From: Streptomyces camponoticapitis
Lineage (GTDB): Bacteria; Actinomycetota; Actinomycetes; Streptomycetales; Streptomycetaceae
Direction: 5' to 3'
Assembly: GCF_014646115.1 (NCBI RefSeq)
Contig: NZ_BMMV01000006.1
Coordinates: 310,001 to 374,000 of the forward strand
Length of the DNA stretch: 64,000 nt
Under the pieces are notes generated by a model. It did no database searches, was not told where the DNA came from, and saw nothing but the letters and a program-made list of their open reading frames with translations. Below, piece by piece: positions 8,555 to 17,372 of this stretch. Within the stretch, counting starts at the first letter, position 1; the number at the start of each line of letters is the position of its first letter. Position numbers and translations under genes: made by a program.

Positions 8555-9091
8555 GTGTCATCGCCCTACGGCCCCCAGAACGCTCCCGCCGGCGATGTGG
8601 GCACGGCACTCCTGATGGTCGATTCCAGGCTCAGGACCATCCACAGCGGCAAGACCGAGACGGACCCCGAACAGCGGGAGCTGATCAAGCAGTTCGCCGC
8701 CTCGCTCGGCCCGAAGGGGGCCAACGACGTCCTGGACGGCGCGTGCACGCTCATCTATCTGTTCATGACGTGGCTGCGGAAGGCCCACGAGGAGCACGAC
8801 AAGGACGTCATCGAGTACGTGGTGCCCAACCTCGTGGCCACGATGCGCAGGATGCCCCAGAGTGTGAGCCCCGAGGCCGTGCCCACCATGGCCGGCCTGG
8901 TCATCGCCGCGGGCACGGGCCTGAGCCCCAACCTGTGGCGCAAGCAGTACGGCGACTGGACCAAGGCGGAGATGACTCCCCTGGAAGCCACCGCTTTCCT
9001 GCTCGCGGAGCAGATCAACCGCATCACCGAGGATCCCGACTTCGCCACCCGTATGGTCAGCGAGGCGCTGTCCGGGGCGGACCGGGAGTGA
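8555..9091 (+). CDS. conserved hypothetical protein, 178 aa
   Basis: GTG at 8555 stands behind a textbook GAGGAGGAATCCT, so this is a real gene. The protein is mostly helical, has no signal peptide and one moderately hydrophobic stretch (TLIYLFMTWLRKA). I do not recognise its family. A promoter could lie in the AT-richer stretch around 8460-8510. A hairpin follows the stop. Confidence 0.75.
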   Translation: MSSPYGPQNAPAGDVGTALLMVDSRLRTIHSGKTETDPEQRELIKQFAASLGPKGANDVLDGACTLIYLFMTWLRKAHEEHDKDVIEYVVPNLVATMRRMPQSVSPEAVPTMAGLVIAAGTGLSPNLWRKQYGDWTKAEMTPLEATAFLLAEQINRITEDPDFATRMVSEALSGADRE

Positions 9092-9120
9092 GACGCGTCA
9101 ACACCTCGCGTCAGTGTATT

Positions 9121-9157
9121 GAGGCGAGGTCGACCCTCAAGGGTTGACCTCGGCCTC
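9121..9157. terminator. hairpin after the 178-aa gene
   Basis: CGAGGTCGACCC pairs with GGGTTGACCTCG (one mismatch, loop TCAA). The outer GAGGC/GCCTC can extend the stem. It lies 30 bases after the stop. Confidence 0.65.
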
Positions 9158-9197
9158 TCCATGAGGCCGGACAAGAACGCTCGAAGGGACAGAAGGC

Positions 9198-10076
9198 TTG
9201 CTGGCGAGTGGCACGTCTCTCCTGCCCGTCAACCTCACACTGGGCGTACTGCTCGCGGTACTTCTCGTTGTCGCGGCCGGGGCCGCCGCCCTCTTCCGGC
9301 TGGCACCGGACTCCGGCACGGGACGCTCGCGCCAGATCCTGACGGCGGGTCTGCGCGCCGCCGTTCAACTGGCCGTCGTCTCCGCGCTCATCACCTGGGT
9401 GATCCACCGCGCGCCGGCGACGGCGGCCTTCATCCTGCTGATGTTCGCCGTCGCCGTACGTACGGCCGGACGCCGCATCACCACCGACGACACCTGGTGG
9501 AAGACGGCCGCGCCCATCGCCGCCGGAGTGGCGCCGGTGGTGGGTGCCCTTCTGCTCACCGGGCTGGTACCGGTCAGGGGCATCGTCCTGATCCCGATCA
9601 CCGGCATCCTCATCGGCGGCGCCCTGACCGCCACGGTCCTGGCCGGCCGCCGGGCGCTGGACGAACTGGAGCTGCGTCACGGGGAGGTGGAGGCGGGCAT
9701 GGCCCTCGGTCTCCTGGAGCGGGAAGCCCGTATGGAGGTCGCTCGCCCGGCGGCCTCCGACGCGCTCCTCCCGGGCCTCGACCAGACGCGTACCGTCGGG
9801 CTGGTCACCCTTCCCGGCGCCTTCGTCGGCATGCTCCTGGGCGGCGCGGACCCGCTGTCGGCCGGGGCCGTTCAGCTCTTCGTCCTGATCGCGCTGATGG
9901 CGATCCAGGCGGTGGCGGTGGCCGTCACCGTCGAGCTGGTCACCCGGGGCCGGCTCCACCGTCCCGCGAGAGGTTCCGGAGGCACGGCCGAGCGCGCCAC
10001 GCCACTGGATCGCCTGACCGGCTCCGTCAGGGCCGTCCTGACCGTCCGCCGACGGCGCCCCCGCGCACGGCGTTAG
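9198..10076 (+). CDS. fetB: FetB/UPF0014-type ABC permease
   Basis: About 292 residues with several transmembrane helices and the family's signature region GLDQTRTVGLVTLPGAFVGM followed by LLGGADPLSAGAVQLFVL. In E. coli, FetB works with the ATPase FetA to export iron and protect against oxidative stress. No FetA-like ATPase is adjacent here, so the partner is missing or encoded elsewhere. The start is uncertain: TTG at 9198 follows GAAGGGACAGAAGG, and later starts exist. The N-terminal first helix begins near residue 12. Confidence 0.82.
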   Translation: MLASGTSLLPVNLTLGVLLAVLLVVAAGAAALFRLAPDSGTGRSRQILTAGLRAAVQLAVVSALITWVIHRAPATAAFILLMFAVAVRTAGRRITTDDTWWKTAAPIAAGVAPVVGALLLTGLVPVRGIVLIPITGILIGGALTATVLAGRRALDELELRHGEVEAGMALGLLEREARMEVARPAASDALLPGLDQTRTVGLVTLPGAFVGMLLGGADPLSAGAVQLFVLIALMAIQAVAVAVTVELVTRGRLHRPARGSGGTAERATPLDRLTGSVRAVLTVRRRRPRARR

Positions 10077-10122
10077 CAAGGGGCCACGCGAGCGGGGCCG
10101 GTCCGTCGCCGCGGTCGGGCTT

Positions 10123-10812
10123 TCAGCCCAGGTCGAGGAGTTCTTCGTAGAACCCGCCGAAGCCGCGCTCGCGGTCCACGAGGTGGATCTCAAGGATCCA
10201 GTGGCAGACGCGTCCGGCGCGGTCGGGCCGGCGCAGCCGGGTTCCGTTGCCGGGTGCGATGTACGACTCGATGTCGGCGCCGTCGATCTTCTCGTGCGGG
10301 AACTCCCCCACCGGATGCCCGGCGTGCCAGCCACCCAGCTCCCAGCCCCGTTCGCCGGCCAGCCGGCTGATCTCGGCGTAGAGGACGGCGCCGGTGATGT
10401 CCGGGTCGGCGTCGAAGGCGCGGCGTCCGGCGGCGAAGACCTCGGGCAGGTCGTCACGGAGCCGGTGCTTGACGGGGTCGTCGCCGAGGACGAACGTACG
10501 CCCGAAGTCGGCCTCCCACTCGTCGAAGATCGGGCCGAAGTCGGCGAAGGCGATGTCGTCCTGGCCGATGGGCCGGTCCGGCGGGTTCTCCCGGTACGGG
10601 TGGAGGGTGTTGGGTCCGGAGCGGACGATGCGCTTGTGCCAGTGACGGGTCGGGCCGAACAGTTCGTTGGCCAGATCGCGGATCCGGTCGCTGACCGCCT
10701 GCTCGCCGACGCCGGGTGCGACAAGCCCGCGCGACTCGATCTCGGCGAAGAGCTCGGCCGCCTTGGCCTGGGCGTGCAGCAGGCGCTCGGCGCGGGTCGT
10801 CTCCTCGGTCAT
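10123..10812 (-). CDS. M24-family metallopeptidase, short form
   Basis: A 229-residue pita-bread-fold enzyme related to Xaa-Pro aminopeptidases but without their N-terminal domain. The two Asp ligands are in DFGPIFDEWEADFGRT, the His in AGHPVGEFPHE and the two Glu near the C-terminus (ILEIHLVD and GGFYEE), so the dinuclear metal site appears complete. Substrate unknown; it may cleave a dipeptide or a non-peptide amide such as creatine-like compounds. It stands alone, upstream of a decayed gene on the same strand. Confidence 0.85.
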   Translation of the reverse strand: MTEETTRAERLLHAQAKAAELFAEIESRGLVAPGVGEQAVSDRIRDLANELFGPTRHWHKRIVRSGPNTLHPYRENPPDRPIGQDDIAFADFGPIFDEWEADFGRTFVLGDDPVKHRLRDDLPEVFAAGRRAFDADPDITGAVLYAEISRLAGERGWELGGWHAGHPVGEFPHEKIDGADIESYIAPGNGTRLRRPDRAGRVCHWILEIHLVDRERGFGGFYEELLDLG

Positions 10813-10875
10813 CTGTCCCCCATCGTGCTGGACGCCGCTCGCGGTGAGCGGCGTTCTTCGTGGTGTGTGGTGCGG

Positions 10876-11190
10876 TCAGGGTTGAAGTCGCCGCCAGGGC
10901 CAGGCCGCCAGGGTGTCCGTACGGTCGTAGCGCAGGCGCCGGTGCGGACGGTCGAGTCTGCCGTACCAGAACTCGCGGAGGGGCGGGCGGCGAAGAGACG
11001 GTCCGACTCCTCGGCGGTGAGGGTCTCGACGGGGCCGGCGAGGGTGAGCTGCTGGAGGGTCTCCCGCCTGCCGGGCCGCGCTGTCCAGCCACTCCTTGAG
11101 GAGGATCGGCGGATCGGCGGGCGGGGCGTCGAATTCGGGCAGAGGCAACGAGGAATCGCCACTCGACGTCTCGGGCTCACGTGTGGTCAT
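10876..11190 (-). pseudogene. decayed PNPOx-like flavin oxidase gene
   Basis: The reading frame begins MTTREPETSSGDSSLPLPEF and keeps the N-terminal PNPOx-like part DPPILLKEWLDSAARQAG. The next recognisable block, LTLAGPVETLTAEESDRLFAARP, lies in another minus-strand frame. The C-terminal block REFWYGRLDRPHRRLRY...RRLQP returns to the first frame. Family members are about 210 residues, and two internal stretches of roughly 50-60 residues each are absent. This is what two internal deletions with shifting frames would leave. It cannot make a working pyridoxamine-phosphate oxidase fold. Confidence 0.7.
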
Positions 11191-11275
11191 ACGCGATCCG
11201 TCCCCTCTCGTTCAAGTGGCCAGCCTAAGGGCTGTCCCGGACGCCGCAGGAGCGTCGGGACGGGGACCGATGCCG

Positions 11276-12559
11276 TCAGCCGGTTCGGACGGCGCGGGTC
11301 AGGAAGTACGAGCGGGCGTCGTCGTAGCAGTCCGTACGCCAGCCAGCGGCGTCCAGCATCGGCCGCAGGTTCGCCTCGGCCAAGGGGTCGCCAGGGCTCA
11401 GGGGACGGCCGTGGCGGGCGGCGCGTTCGGCCCGGCCCGAGGGGTGGAAGAGGAGGAGGGTGCCGCCCGGTCTGACGACGCGGGCCCATTCGCGCAGTGC
11501 GGCGGGCGGGTCGGGGACGTGGTTGAGGAGCCCGGCGGAGAAGATCCCGTCGACCGTCTCCGAAGGCAGAGGAAGGCCCAGGCAGTCGGCGATCAGCAGA
11601 TGCGCGAAGCCGCCGCGTCCTTCGCGGACCGCCGCCGCGAGCATGGCGCGGGTGACGTCCACGCCGAGGACCGTGCCCCGGTCCCCGACCTCCGCGCGCA
11701 GCGCGGGCAGGACGCGTCCGGTGCCACAGCCCAGGTCCAGCGCGGTCTGTCCGGGGCGCAGTCCCATGCGGGAGACGGCGGACGCGTACACCGGGGTGTC
11801 GGCGGCGAAGCGCTCCTCCCAGCGGTCCGCCCACGGGGTGAAGAAAGCGCGGCTCGCGGTGTGTCCGGCCCGCGCCACGACCAGCGCGGCGAACCGGGCG
11901 AGGACGCCGTCCCGGTGCGGAGCCAGCGCGGCCAGGGCGGCCGGCGTGGCCTCCCGCAGGCCGGGATCCGTGGCGGCTTCCGACGGGAACGCCGCCACGA
12001 AGGCGTCCACGGTCTCCTCGTCCGCCTCCAGATGGAACTGCAGTCCCCACGCGGCGGCGCCGACCCGGAACGCCTGCACGGGGTAGCGGTCGCACGAGGC
12101 GAGGAGGACCGCCCCGTCGGGCAGGTCCATGGTGTCGCCGTGCCAGTGGAGTACCCCCAGCCCCTCGGGCACTCCGGCGAACAGCGGATCCGTGGCGGCG
12201 GCACGTCGCGTACGGACCTCGCTCCATCCCACCTGGAATCCCGAGCCGGCACGGGCGCAGGCGCCCGCCGCCACGGCCAGCAGCTGCGCGCCCAGACACA
12301 CTCCCAGCACGGGCACCTCGGCGGCCAAAGCCGCGCGCAGCAGCGCGAGTTCGGCGGAGCGGGTGGGGAAGCCGTCGGGCCCGTGGGCGGCCATCGGTCC
12401 GCCCATCACGACCAACGCCTCGACCCCGACGAGGCTTTCGGGCAGCGGATCCCCCGCCCACACCCGGCACAACCGCGTCCGCAGCCCGGCCGCGTCGAGC
12501 GCGGCGCCGATCGCGTACGGCCCCTCTCCCGGTACATGCTGCACCACCAGCACCGCCAC
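11276..12559 (-). CDS. glutamine amidotransferase-like / SAM methyltransferase fusion
   Basis: A 427-residue two-domain protein. The N-terminal half is a class I glutamine amidotransferase-like domain (GMP-synthase-like) with the nucleophile in GVCLGAQ and the partner His-Glu in GLQFHLE. The C-terminal half, from about residue 245, is a class I methyltransferase with motif I LDLGCGTGRV and a late RVVRPGGTLLLF strand. I chose GTG 12559 because AGGGGG lies 9 bases upstream; the frame is open to 12643 but those starts have no ribosome site. The amidotransferase triad looks intact. Substrate unknown; fusion of the two activities is unusual. Confidence 0.85.
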   Translation of the reverse strand: MAVLVVQHVPGEGPYAIGAALDAAGLRTRLCRVWAGDPLPESLVGVEALVVMGGPMAAHGPDGFPTRSAELALLRAALAAEVPVLGVCLGAQLLAVAAGACARAGSGFQVGWSEVRTRRAAATDPLFAGVPEGLGVLHWHGDTMDLPDGAVLLASCDRYPVQAFRVGAAAWGLQFHLEADEETVDAFVAAFPSEAATDPGLREATPAALAALAPHRDGVLARFAALVVARAGHTASRAFFTPWADRWEERFAADTPVYASAVSRMGLRPGQTALDLGCGTGRVLPALRAEVGDRGTVLGVDVTRAMLAAAVREGRGGFAHLLIADCLGLPLPSETVDGIFSAGLLNHVPDPPAALREWARVVRPGGTLLLFHPSGRAERAARHGRPLSPGDPLAEANLRPMLDAAGWRTDCYDDARSYFLTRAVRTG

Positions 12560-12727
12560 GACCCGCCCCCTGTCCGCAGATGCGGCCCTGACCGCCGACA
12601 TCAGACAGTACATCCAAGGCTGATATGGCCTGTTGGATCGCACCTGCGTTCACGCCATCGAGCTGCGCGGTAAAGGCGTCGAGCCGGGTTCGGGCCGGGC
12701 GGGTGTGCCGGCCGGCCCGTTGGCTTC

Positions 12728-14155
12728 CTACGCCTGTCGCGGAGGGATGTTGTGGTTCACACGGAACCTGTTCTCGGGGTCGTAGAGCGCCTTGGCCGCC
12801 TGGAGCCGTTCGTACACCGCCGGGTCGTAGGCCTCCCGGGTCCGCTGGACCGTGGCGTCGGCCGGTGCGAGAAAGCCGGGGTGTTTTCGCGGGCTCAGCC
12901 AGGGCCTGAGGATGTCGAACAGTTCCCGGCCCGAATTCGCGTACGAGGACACCTCCTGGCCCGGGGGGACCACGGCGATGGTGAGTACGGAGAACGCGGC
13001 GTCGCGTCCGCCCACCGCGTGGGGCGTCGCCGGCGGGCGGCTGTACGCGCCTTCCAGCTGCCGGATGTTGACCAGGTTGATCCGGCTTCCCGAGTCGGCG
13101 CCGACGGTGTCGATGATCACGCGGACGGTCTCGGGGGTCATCTCGTCGAGGAGCCCGAAGTGCTCCACGGCGGCGATGGGGTCGGTGGGATCCATGCCGA
13201 TGGACCCGAACTCGGCGTAAGGGATGGTGGAAACGGTGTCCAGCAAAGGCGTGGCCGCCTGACGCAGGGGCGCGATCAGGCGCTCGCCCTCCGCCTCCTG
13301 GCCGACGTAGGAGAGCTGGACCGCCAGCGCCAGTCTGCCCCGCATGAATTCGGGAAGGTCAGGCAGCGGCGGAAAGTTGAGGAACGCGATTCCCGACGTC
13401 ATGTCATCGGGAGCCGTCGAGGTGAAGCGCCGGTAAGCCTCAAGGACCGCACCGGCGTCCGAACCGGAGAAGAAGAGGGCGCCCGCGTAGAGGTGCGTCA
13501 CGGGAAAGAGGCCGAACTCCATCGCGGTGACGACGCCGAAGTTGCTCTTGCCCCCGAGCAGGGCCGAGAACAGCTCGCTCTCCGATGTCGCCGAGGCGTG
13601 GCGAAGTTCGCCGTCCGCCGTGACGGCCTCGATGCGGGTGACATGGTCCGAGGCCCATCCGTACTTGCGGCCCATCGTGATGCTGCTCCCGCCGGCGAGC
13701 GTGTAGCCCACGACTCCGACGCCCGGCGAGGAGCCGGGGAGCGGAGCGAGGCCGTGCGCGGCGGCGTCGGTGACAAGCTGCCCGAAACGGGCTCCGGCCT
13801 GGACGCGCGCGGTCTGCGCGTCGGGGTCGATCGTGATGTCCGACATCCGCGACGTGGTGATCATCAGCGTGTCTTCGGTCGCGGGCAGGACGGGGCCGTG
13901 GCCCGTGTTGAGCACCGCGATGTTCAGCCCGAGCCTCCCGGCGCCGCGTACGGCCAGAGCCACGTCTTCAGGGCTCGTCGCACCGACGACCACCGCGGGG
14001 TGGTGTGTGACGGCCAGGTTGAAGACCGCCACCTCCTCCTCGTAACCCTCCTCGCCGGGCGTCAGGACCGGGCCGCCGGCCTCGGCGGCGAGGACGGCCA
14101 GCTCGCGTTCCCACAGGTCGCGGTCGGGTGCGCCGTTCGGTTCGCCTCGGGCCAT
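12728..14155 (-). CDS. FAD-linked oxidase with BBE domain
   Basis: A 475-residue berberine-bridge-enzyme-like oxidoreductase. The FAD (PCMH) domain includes VLNTGHGP, where the His is in the place of the covalently flavinylated residue, and GSSPGVGVVGYTLAGG. The C-terminal BBE motif is DPENRFRVNHNIPP. Such enzymes oxidise sugars, alkaloids or polyketides with O2. I chose ATG 14155 behind GGAGAGG; the frame is open to 14230. No signal peptide is visible. It is divergent from a MarR regulator, which probably controls it. Confidence 0.9.
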   Translation of the reverse strand: MARGEPNGAPDRDLWERELAVLAAEAGGPVLTPGEEGYEEEVAVFNLAVTHHPAVVVGATSPEDVALAVRGAGRLGLNIAVLNTGHGPVLPATEDTLMITTSRMSDITIDPDAQTARVQAGARFGQLVTDAAAHGLAPLPGSSPGVGVVGYTLAGGSSITMGRKYGWASDHVTRIEAVTADGELRHASATSESELFSALLGGKSNFGVVTAMEFGLFPVTHLYAGALFFSGSDAGAVLEAYRRFTSTAPDDMTSGIAFLNFPPLPDLPEFMRGRLALAVQLSYVGQEAEGERLIAPLRQAATPLLDTVSTIPYAEFGSIGMDPTDPIAAVEHFGLLDEMTPETVRVIIDTVGADSGSRINLVNIRQLEGAYSRPPATPHAVGGRDAAFSVLTIAVVPPGQEVSSYANSGRELFDILRPWLSPRKHPGFLAPADATVQRTREAYDPAVYERLQAAKALYDPENRFRVNHNIPPRQA

Positions 14156-14307
14156 GACAGTGCCTCTCCGCGCCGGGCTGCCGACGCTGTGCGTGCTCGA
14201 CCGTTGATCCAGCGCGCACATTATCATCATATTTGTCCGAGTTTAACCGTGGGGATCGGTCGCTGCTCCTCGGTGGATGACGTGCGGGCCTACCACCCAT
14301 GGCGTGC

Positions 14308-14321
14308 CTACCAGGCGGTAG
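14308..14321. promoter_or_regulatory. palindrome in the oxidase-marR intergenic region
   Basis: CTACC-AGGC-GGTAG is a perfect 5+4+5 inverted repeat. A direct copy of GCCTACCA lies 18 bases upstream, at 14288. It sits 63 bases before the MarR start in the divergent region and is a candidate operator. Confidence 0.4.
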
Positions 14322-14383
14322 AATCACCTGATCCTGATCAGAAAGGGATGCGTCCCGCGGGGGCGTGACGGAGGAAAAGATCG

Positions 14384-14884
14384 GTGAGTCGAGCAGTGCG
14401 CAATACGGCCGAGCCGGACCTCGGCGTGCTGGCCGGACGACTCCTGTTCGCGGCCCAGGGCGAACTCTTCCTGCGTCTTCGTGCACTCGGCTTCGACGAC
14501 ATCAAGCCCCGTCAGGGCGCCGTTCTCGCCTACCTTCAGCCTGACGGCATCCGGGCCACCGAACTGGCCCGGATATCCGGAACGCACAAGCAGGTGATCG
14601 GCACACTGGTCGACGAACTGACCGCGCTGGGCTACGTCGAGCGGCAGAGCGATCCCGCCGACCGGCGGGCCAAACTCGTCTGCCCGACCGAACGCGGTCG
14701 CGCCCAGATGGCAGCGGCGGATCAGATCATGGCGGAAATGCAGGTTCGCCACGCGCGGCGTCTCGGCGAGGATGTCTACGCCGAATTCAAACGGGTTTTC
14801 ATGGACGTGGTCGAGCAGCAGCGGCGCGATCTGAGGAACGCGGGCGACGACGCGTCAGAATCCGTGGATTCCTCGCTCGAATGA
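14384..14884 (+). CDS. MarR-family transcriptional regulator
   Basis: A 166-residue winged-helix protein with the MarR core: ATELARISGTHKQVIGTLVDELTALGYVERQSDPADRRAKLVCPTERGR, spanning the recognition helix and the DxRxK wing. It is divergent from the FAD-linked oxidase gene, the usual arrangement for a MarR repressor that senses a substrate or product of its neighbour. The ligand is unknown. Confidence 0.88.
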   Translation: MSRAVRNTAEPDLGVLAGRLLFAAQGELFLRLRALGFDDIKPRQGAVLAYLQPDGIRATELARISGTHKQVIGTLVDELTALGYVERQSDPADRRAKLVCPTERGRAQMAAADQIMAEMQVRHARRLGEDVYAEFKRVFMDVVEQQRRDLRNAGDDASESVDSSLE

Positions 14885-15068
14885 GGGCCTTCGCACCGCT
14901 GAAGCACGCCTGACCTTCTGTTCGTCGGTCTCGTGGGCGCCGGATCCCGACCCTGTACGCCGTGTTTTCCGGATCCTTTTCCGCCGCAGGCCGCATTGCC
15001 CGCCCGTCGGCCATTCACGGTGGTACACGTTGGAGCGGCCAGTTCGGGACCGGGCAGGAGTGAACACC

Positions 15069-16244
15069 ATGAGTGACCCGACCGCGGTCGATACCGGCTG
15101 GACCTGGTACCGGCCGATGAGGGCGCGCAGTACCGAGGAACAGGTCCGCAGTTCGACCGAGTTGGAGCTTCTCTTCGACCTGTGTTTCGTCATCGCGGTG
15201 GCCCAGGCCGCTGCCGCGTTCGAGCACGAGGTCGTGGCCGGGCGTATCGGCCACGGAGTGCTCGGTTACGCGATGGTGTTCTTCGCGATCTGGTGGGCGT
15301 GGATGAATTTCACCTGGTTCGCCTCCGCGTACGACACCGACGACGTCTTCTACCGGCTGCTGACGCTGGTTCAGATCGGTGGCGCGCTCATCGTGGCCGC
15401 CGGTGCGGCGCGGGCGCTCGAGGATTCCGACTTCGTCCTGGTCGCCGTGGGGTATGTGGTCATGCGGCTTGCCATGGTGGCCCAATGGCTGCGCGCCGCC
15501 TACTCCGACCGCGAACGGCGGAAATCCAGTCTGCGTTACGCGGTGGGTATCCTCATCGTTCAAGTCGGCTGGGTCATCGTCGCGTACGGCATCATTCCCG
15601 ATCTGCCGGTGGCCTTCGCCGTCCTGGCGGTGGGCGAACTCACGATCCCCCCGTGGGCGGAGCGGCCGGCGCGGACCACCTGGCATCCTCAGCACATCGC
15701 GGAGCGCTTCGGCCTGTTCACCCTCATCGTTCTCGGTGAGACCGTGGCCGCGGCCGCCGCCGCGATGCGAGCCGCCCTCGACACGGACGTCTCCTTCGCC
15801 GACGTCGCGTCGTTGTCGATCGGCGGCCTCGTGACCGTCTTCGCCATGTGGTGGCTGTACTTCGCTTTCGACTCGCCCAGCCAGCTCACCTCGCTGGCGG
15901 CCTCGCTGCGCTGGGGATACGGCCACTACGTCGTGTTCTCCTCCGCGGCGGCGGTGGGCGCCGGGCTCACCGTGAACATCGCCGAGGCCACCGGTCATGT
16001 CGAGATCAGCCGGACCGCCGTGGCGGCCGCCTACACCATCCCGGTCGCCCTCTACATCACGGCGCTCGCTCTGCTGCGCCGTGCCTCGAAGCCCTCCAGG
16101 ACCCTTGATGTGGTGTGGCTGCTCGCCCTGCTCGGTCTCCTCGGGTGCACCTTCGCGGACGACCCCGTCCTGTTCACCGGGCTTGTCACCGCCGCCCTGG
16201 TCGCGGCGGTGGTGACGGACCTTCAGCGGAACACGGCCCGCTGA
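15069..16244 (+). CDS. ltrA: low temperature requirement protein A family membrane protein
   Basis: A 391-residue integral membrane protein. It opens with the LtrA signature TWYRPMRARSTEEQVRSSTELELLFDLCFVIAVAQ and has about ten further hydrophobic helices. Conserved motifs include HPQHIAERFGLFTLIVLGE. The family was named for a Listeria low-temperature phenotype; the molecular function is not known. I chose ATG 15069 behind GGCAGGAG rather than the upstream TTG at 15030. Confidence 0.88.
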   Translation: MSDPTAVDTGWTWYRPMRARSTEEQVRSSTELELLFDLCFVIAVAQAAAAFEHEVVAGRIGHGVLGYAMVFFAIWWAWMNFTWFASAYDTDDVFYRLLTLVQIGGALIVAAGAARALEDSDFVLVAVGYVVMRLAMVAQWLRAAYSDRERRKSSLRYAVGILIVQVGWVIVAYGIIPDLPVAFAVLAVGELTIPPWAERPARTTWHPQHIAERFGLFTLIVLGETVAAAAAAMRAALDTDVSFADVASLSIGGLVTVFAMWWLYFAFDSPSQLTSLAASLRWGYGHYVVFSSAAAVGAGLTVNIAEATGHVEISRTAVAAAYTIPVALYITALALLRRASKPSRTLDVVWLLALLGLLGCTFADDPVLFTGLVTAALVAAVVTDLQRNTAR

Positions 16245-16300
16245 GGCCCGCTGAGGACGCCCCGGGCCGAGAAGGCGCCCGGGGCGGGGACGCCCGAGAC

Positions 16301-17299
16301 CTACAGGTCGATGACGACTCGTCCTTTCGCGCCCGTAGCCTCCGCGGCGTCCTGCGCGTCGGCGATCCGGTCGAGCGGGAACCGTGCGGCGATCGGGTAC
16401 CGCAGGTCCCCCGCCGCCACGGCCGCCGTCAGGTCGGCTGCGGCCGATTCGTTGGCGGGCTCGGGGAAGTCGTCGTTGCTCAGGAAGTGGACGGCGATGT
16501 TCTTGGTGGCGAGGGTCCAGTAGGGAAGCGGCGCGTTGGCGTCGCCCGTCGCGTAGGTGGCGATCGCGCCGTTGTACTTGAGCACCTCTAGGTCCGCCTC
16601 GATGTTGCCGGCCAGATCCGTCTCCGCGATCCGGTCGACCCCTTCCGGGGCGATCTCCTTGATCTGCTCGACCACATCTCCGTCGTACAGCCCGACCACG
16701 TGGTGCGCTCCGGCGCTCAACGCCGCGTCGACCTGCTCGGCGTGCCGCACCGTCGCGATCACGGTGGCGCCGCCGCGCCTCGCGACAGCCGTCGCGGCCC
16801 GGCCCACTCCGCCGAGCGGCGCCGTGACGATCACCGTCAATCCGTCGACCGGACCACCGGCGAAGACAGCGCGGTGCCCGGTGATGCCCGCGATTCCCAG
16901 CAGAGCGCCCTGATCGAACCCGGCCCCTTCGGGCAGTTCGACCGCGTGATGGCCGGGGACGACCGTGTACTCCGCCGCCGTGCCGAACGGACGGTACGAC
17001 TGGGCGAGATAGACCCACACCCGCTGACCCACTCTGGCCGTGTCCACGTCCGCGCCCACGGCATCGATGACCCCCGCTCCGTCACCGTGAGGAACGACGC
17101 GGGGGTACGCCATGGTGGACCCCCAGTAGCCCTGCCGCTTGCCGACATCACCCACGTGGATGCCCGAGACGGCGACGCGCACCCTGACCTCGTCCGGCGC
17201 CGGCTCGGGAACGGGCATCTCCCCGACCCGCAGGACCTCGTGGGCCGGCCCTTGTCTCTCGTAGTAGGCCGCCCGCATCATGGTCGGGTGAGTAGCCAT
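16301..17299 (-). CDS. quinone-oxidoreductase-like MDR protein
   Basis: A 332-residue medium-chain dehydrogenase/reductase of the zinc-free quinone oxidoreductase type. It has the N-terminal GroES-like fold, then a Rossmann motif APLGGVGRAATAVARRGGATVIATV near residue 160. The zinc-ligand cysteines are absent. It probably reduces quinones or enones with NADPH. Start ATG 17299 follows GGAAAGGTGG. It lies 73 bases downstream of the hydrolase-fusion gene on the same strand, so the two may be co-transcribed. Confidence 0.85.
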   Translation of the reverse strand: MATHPTMMRAAYYERQGPAHEVLRVGEMPVPEPAPDEVRVRVAVSGIHVGDVGKRQGYWGSTMAYPRVVPHGDGAGVIDAVGADVDTARVGQRVWVYLAQSYRPFGTAAEYTVVPGHHAVELPEGAGFDQGALLGIAGITGHRAVFAGGPVDGLTVIVTAPLGGVGRAATAVARRGGATVIATVRHAEQVDAALSAGAHHVVGLYDGDVVEQIKEIAPEGVDRIAETDLAGNIEADLEVLKYNGAIATYATGDANAPLPYWTLATKNIAVHFLSNDDFPEPANESAAADLTAAVAAGDLRYPIAARFPLDRIADAQDAAEATGAKGRVVIDL

Positions 17300-17372
17300 G
17301 ACGTGCCACCTTTCCGGTGTCGGATTCCTCGGTGAGGTTCGTTCCCATTCGTGGCTCGCGATGCCCGTGGCC

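Noticed and set aside
11096..12673. A 525-codon plus-strand frame opposite the amidotransferase-methyltransferase gene
   Set aside because: Composition typical of an antisense shadow; the minus-strand protein has two complete catalytic motifs.
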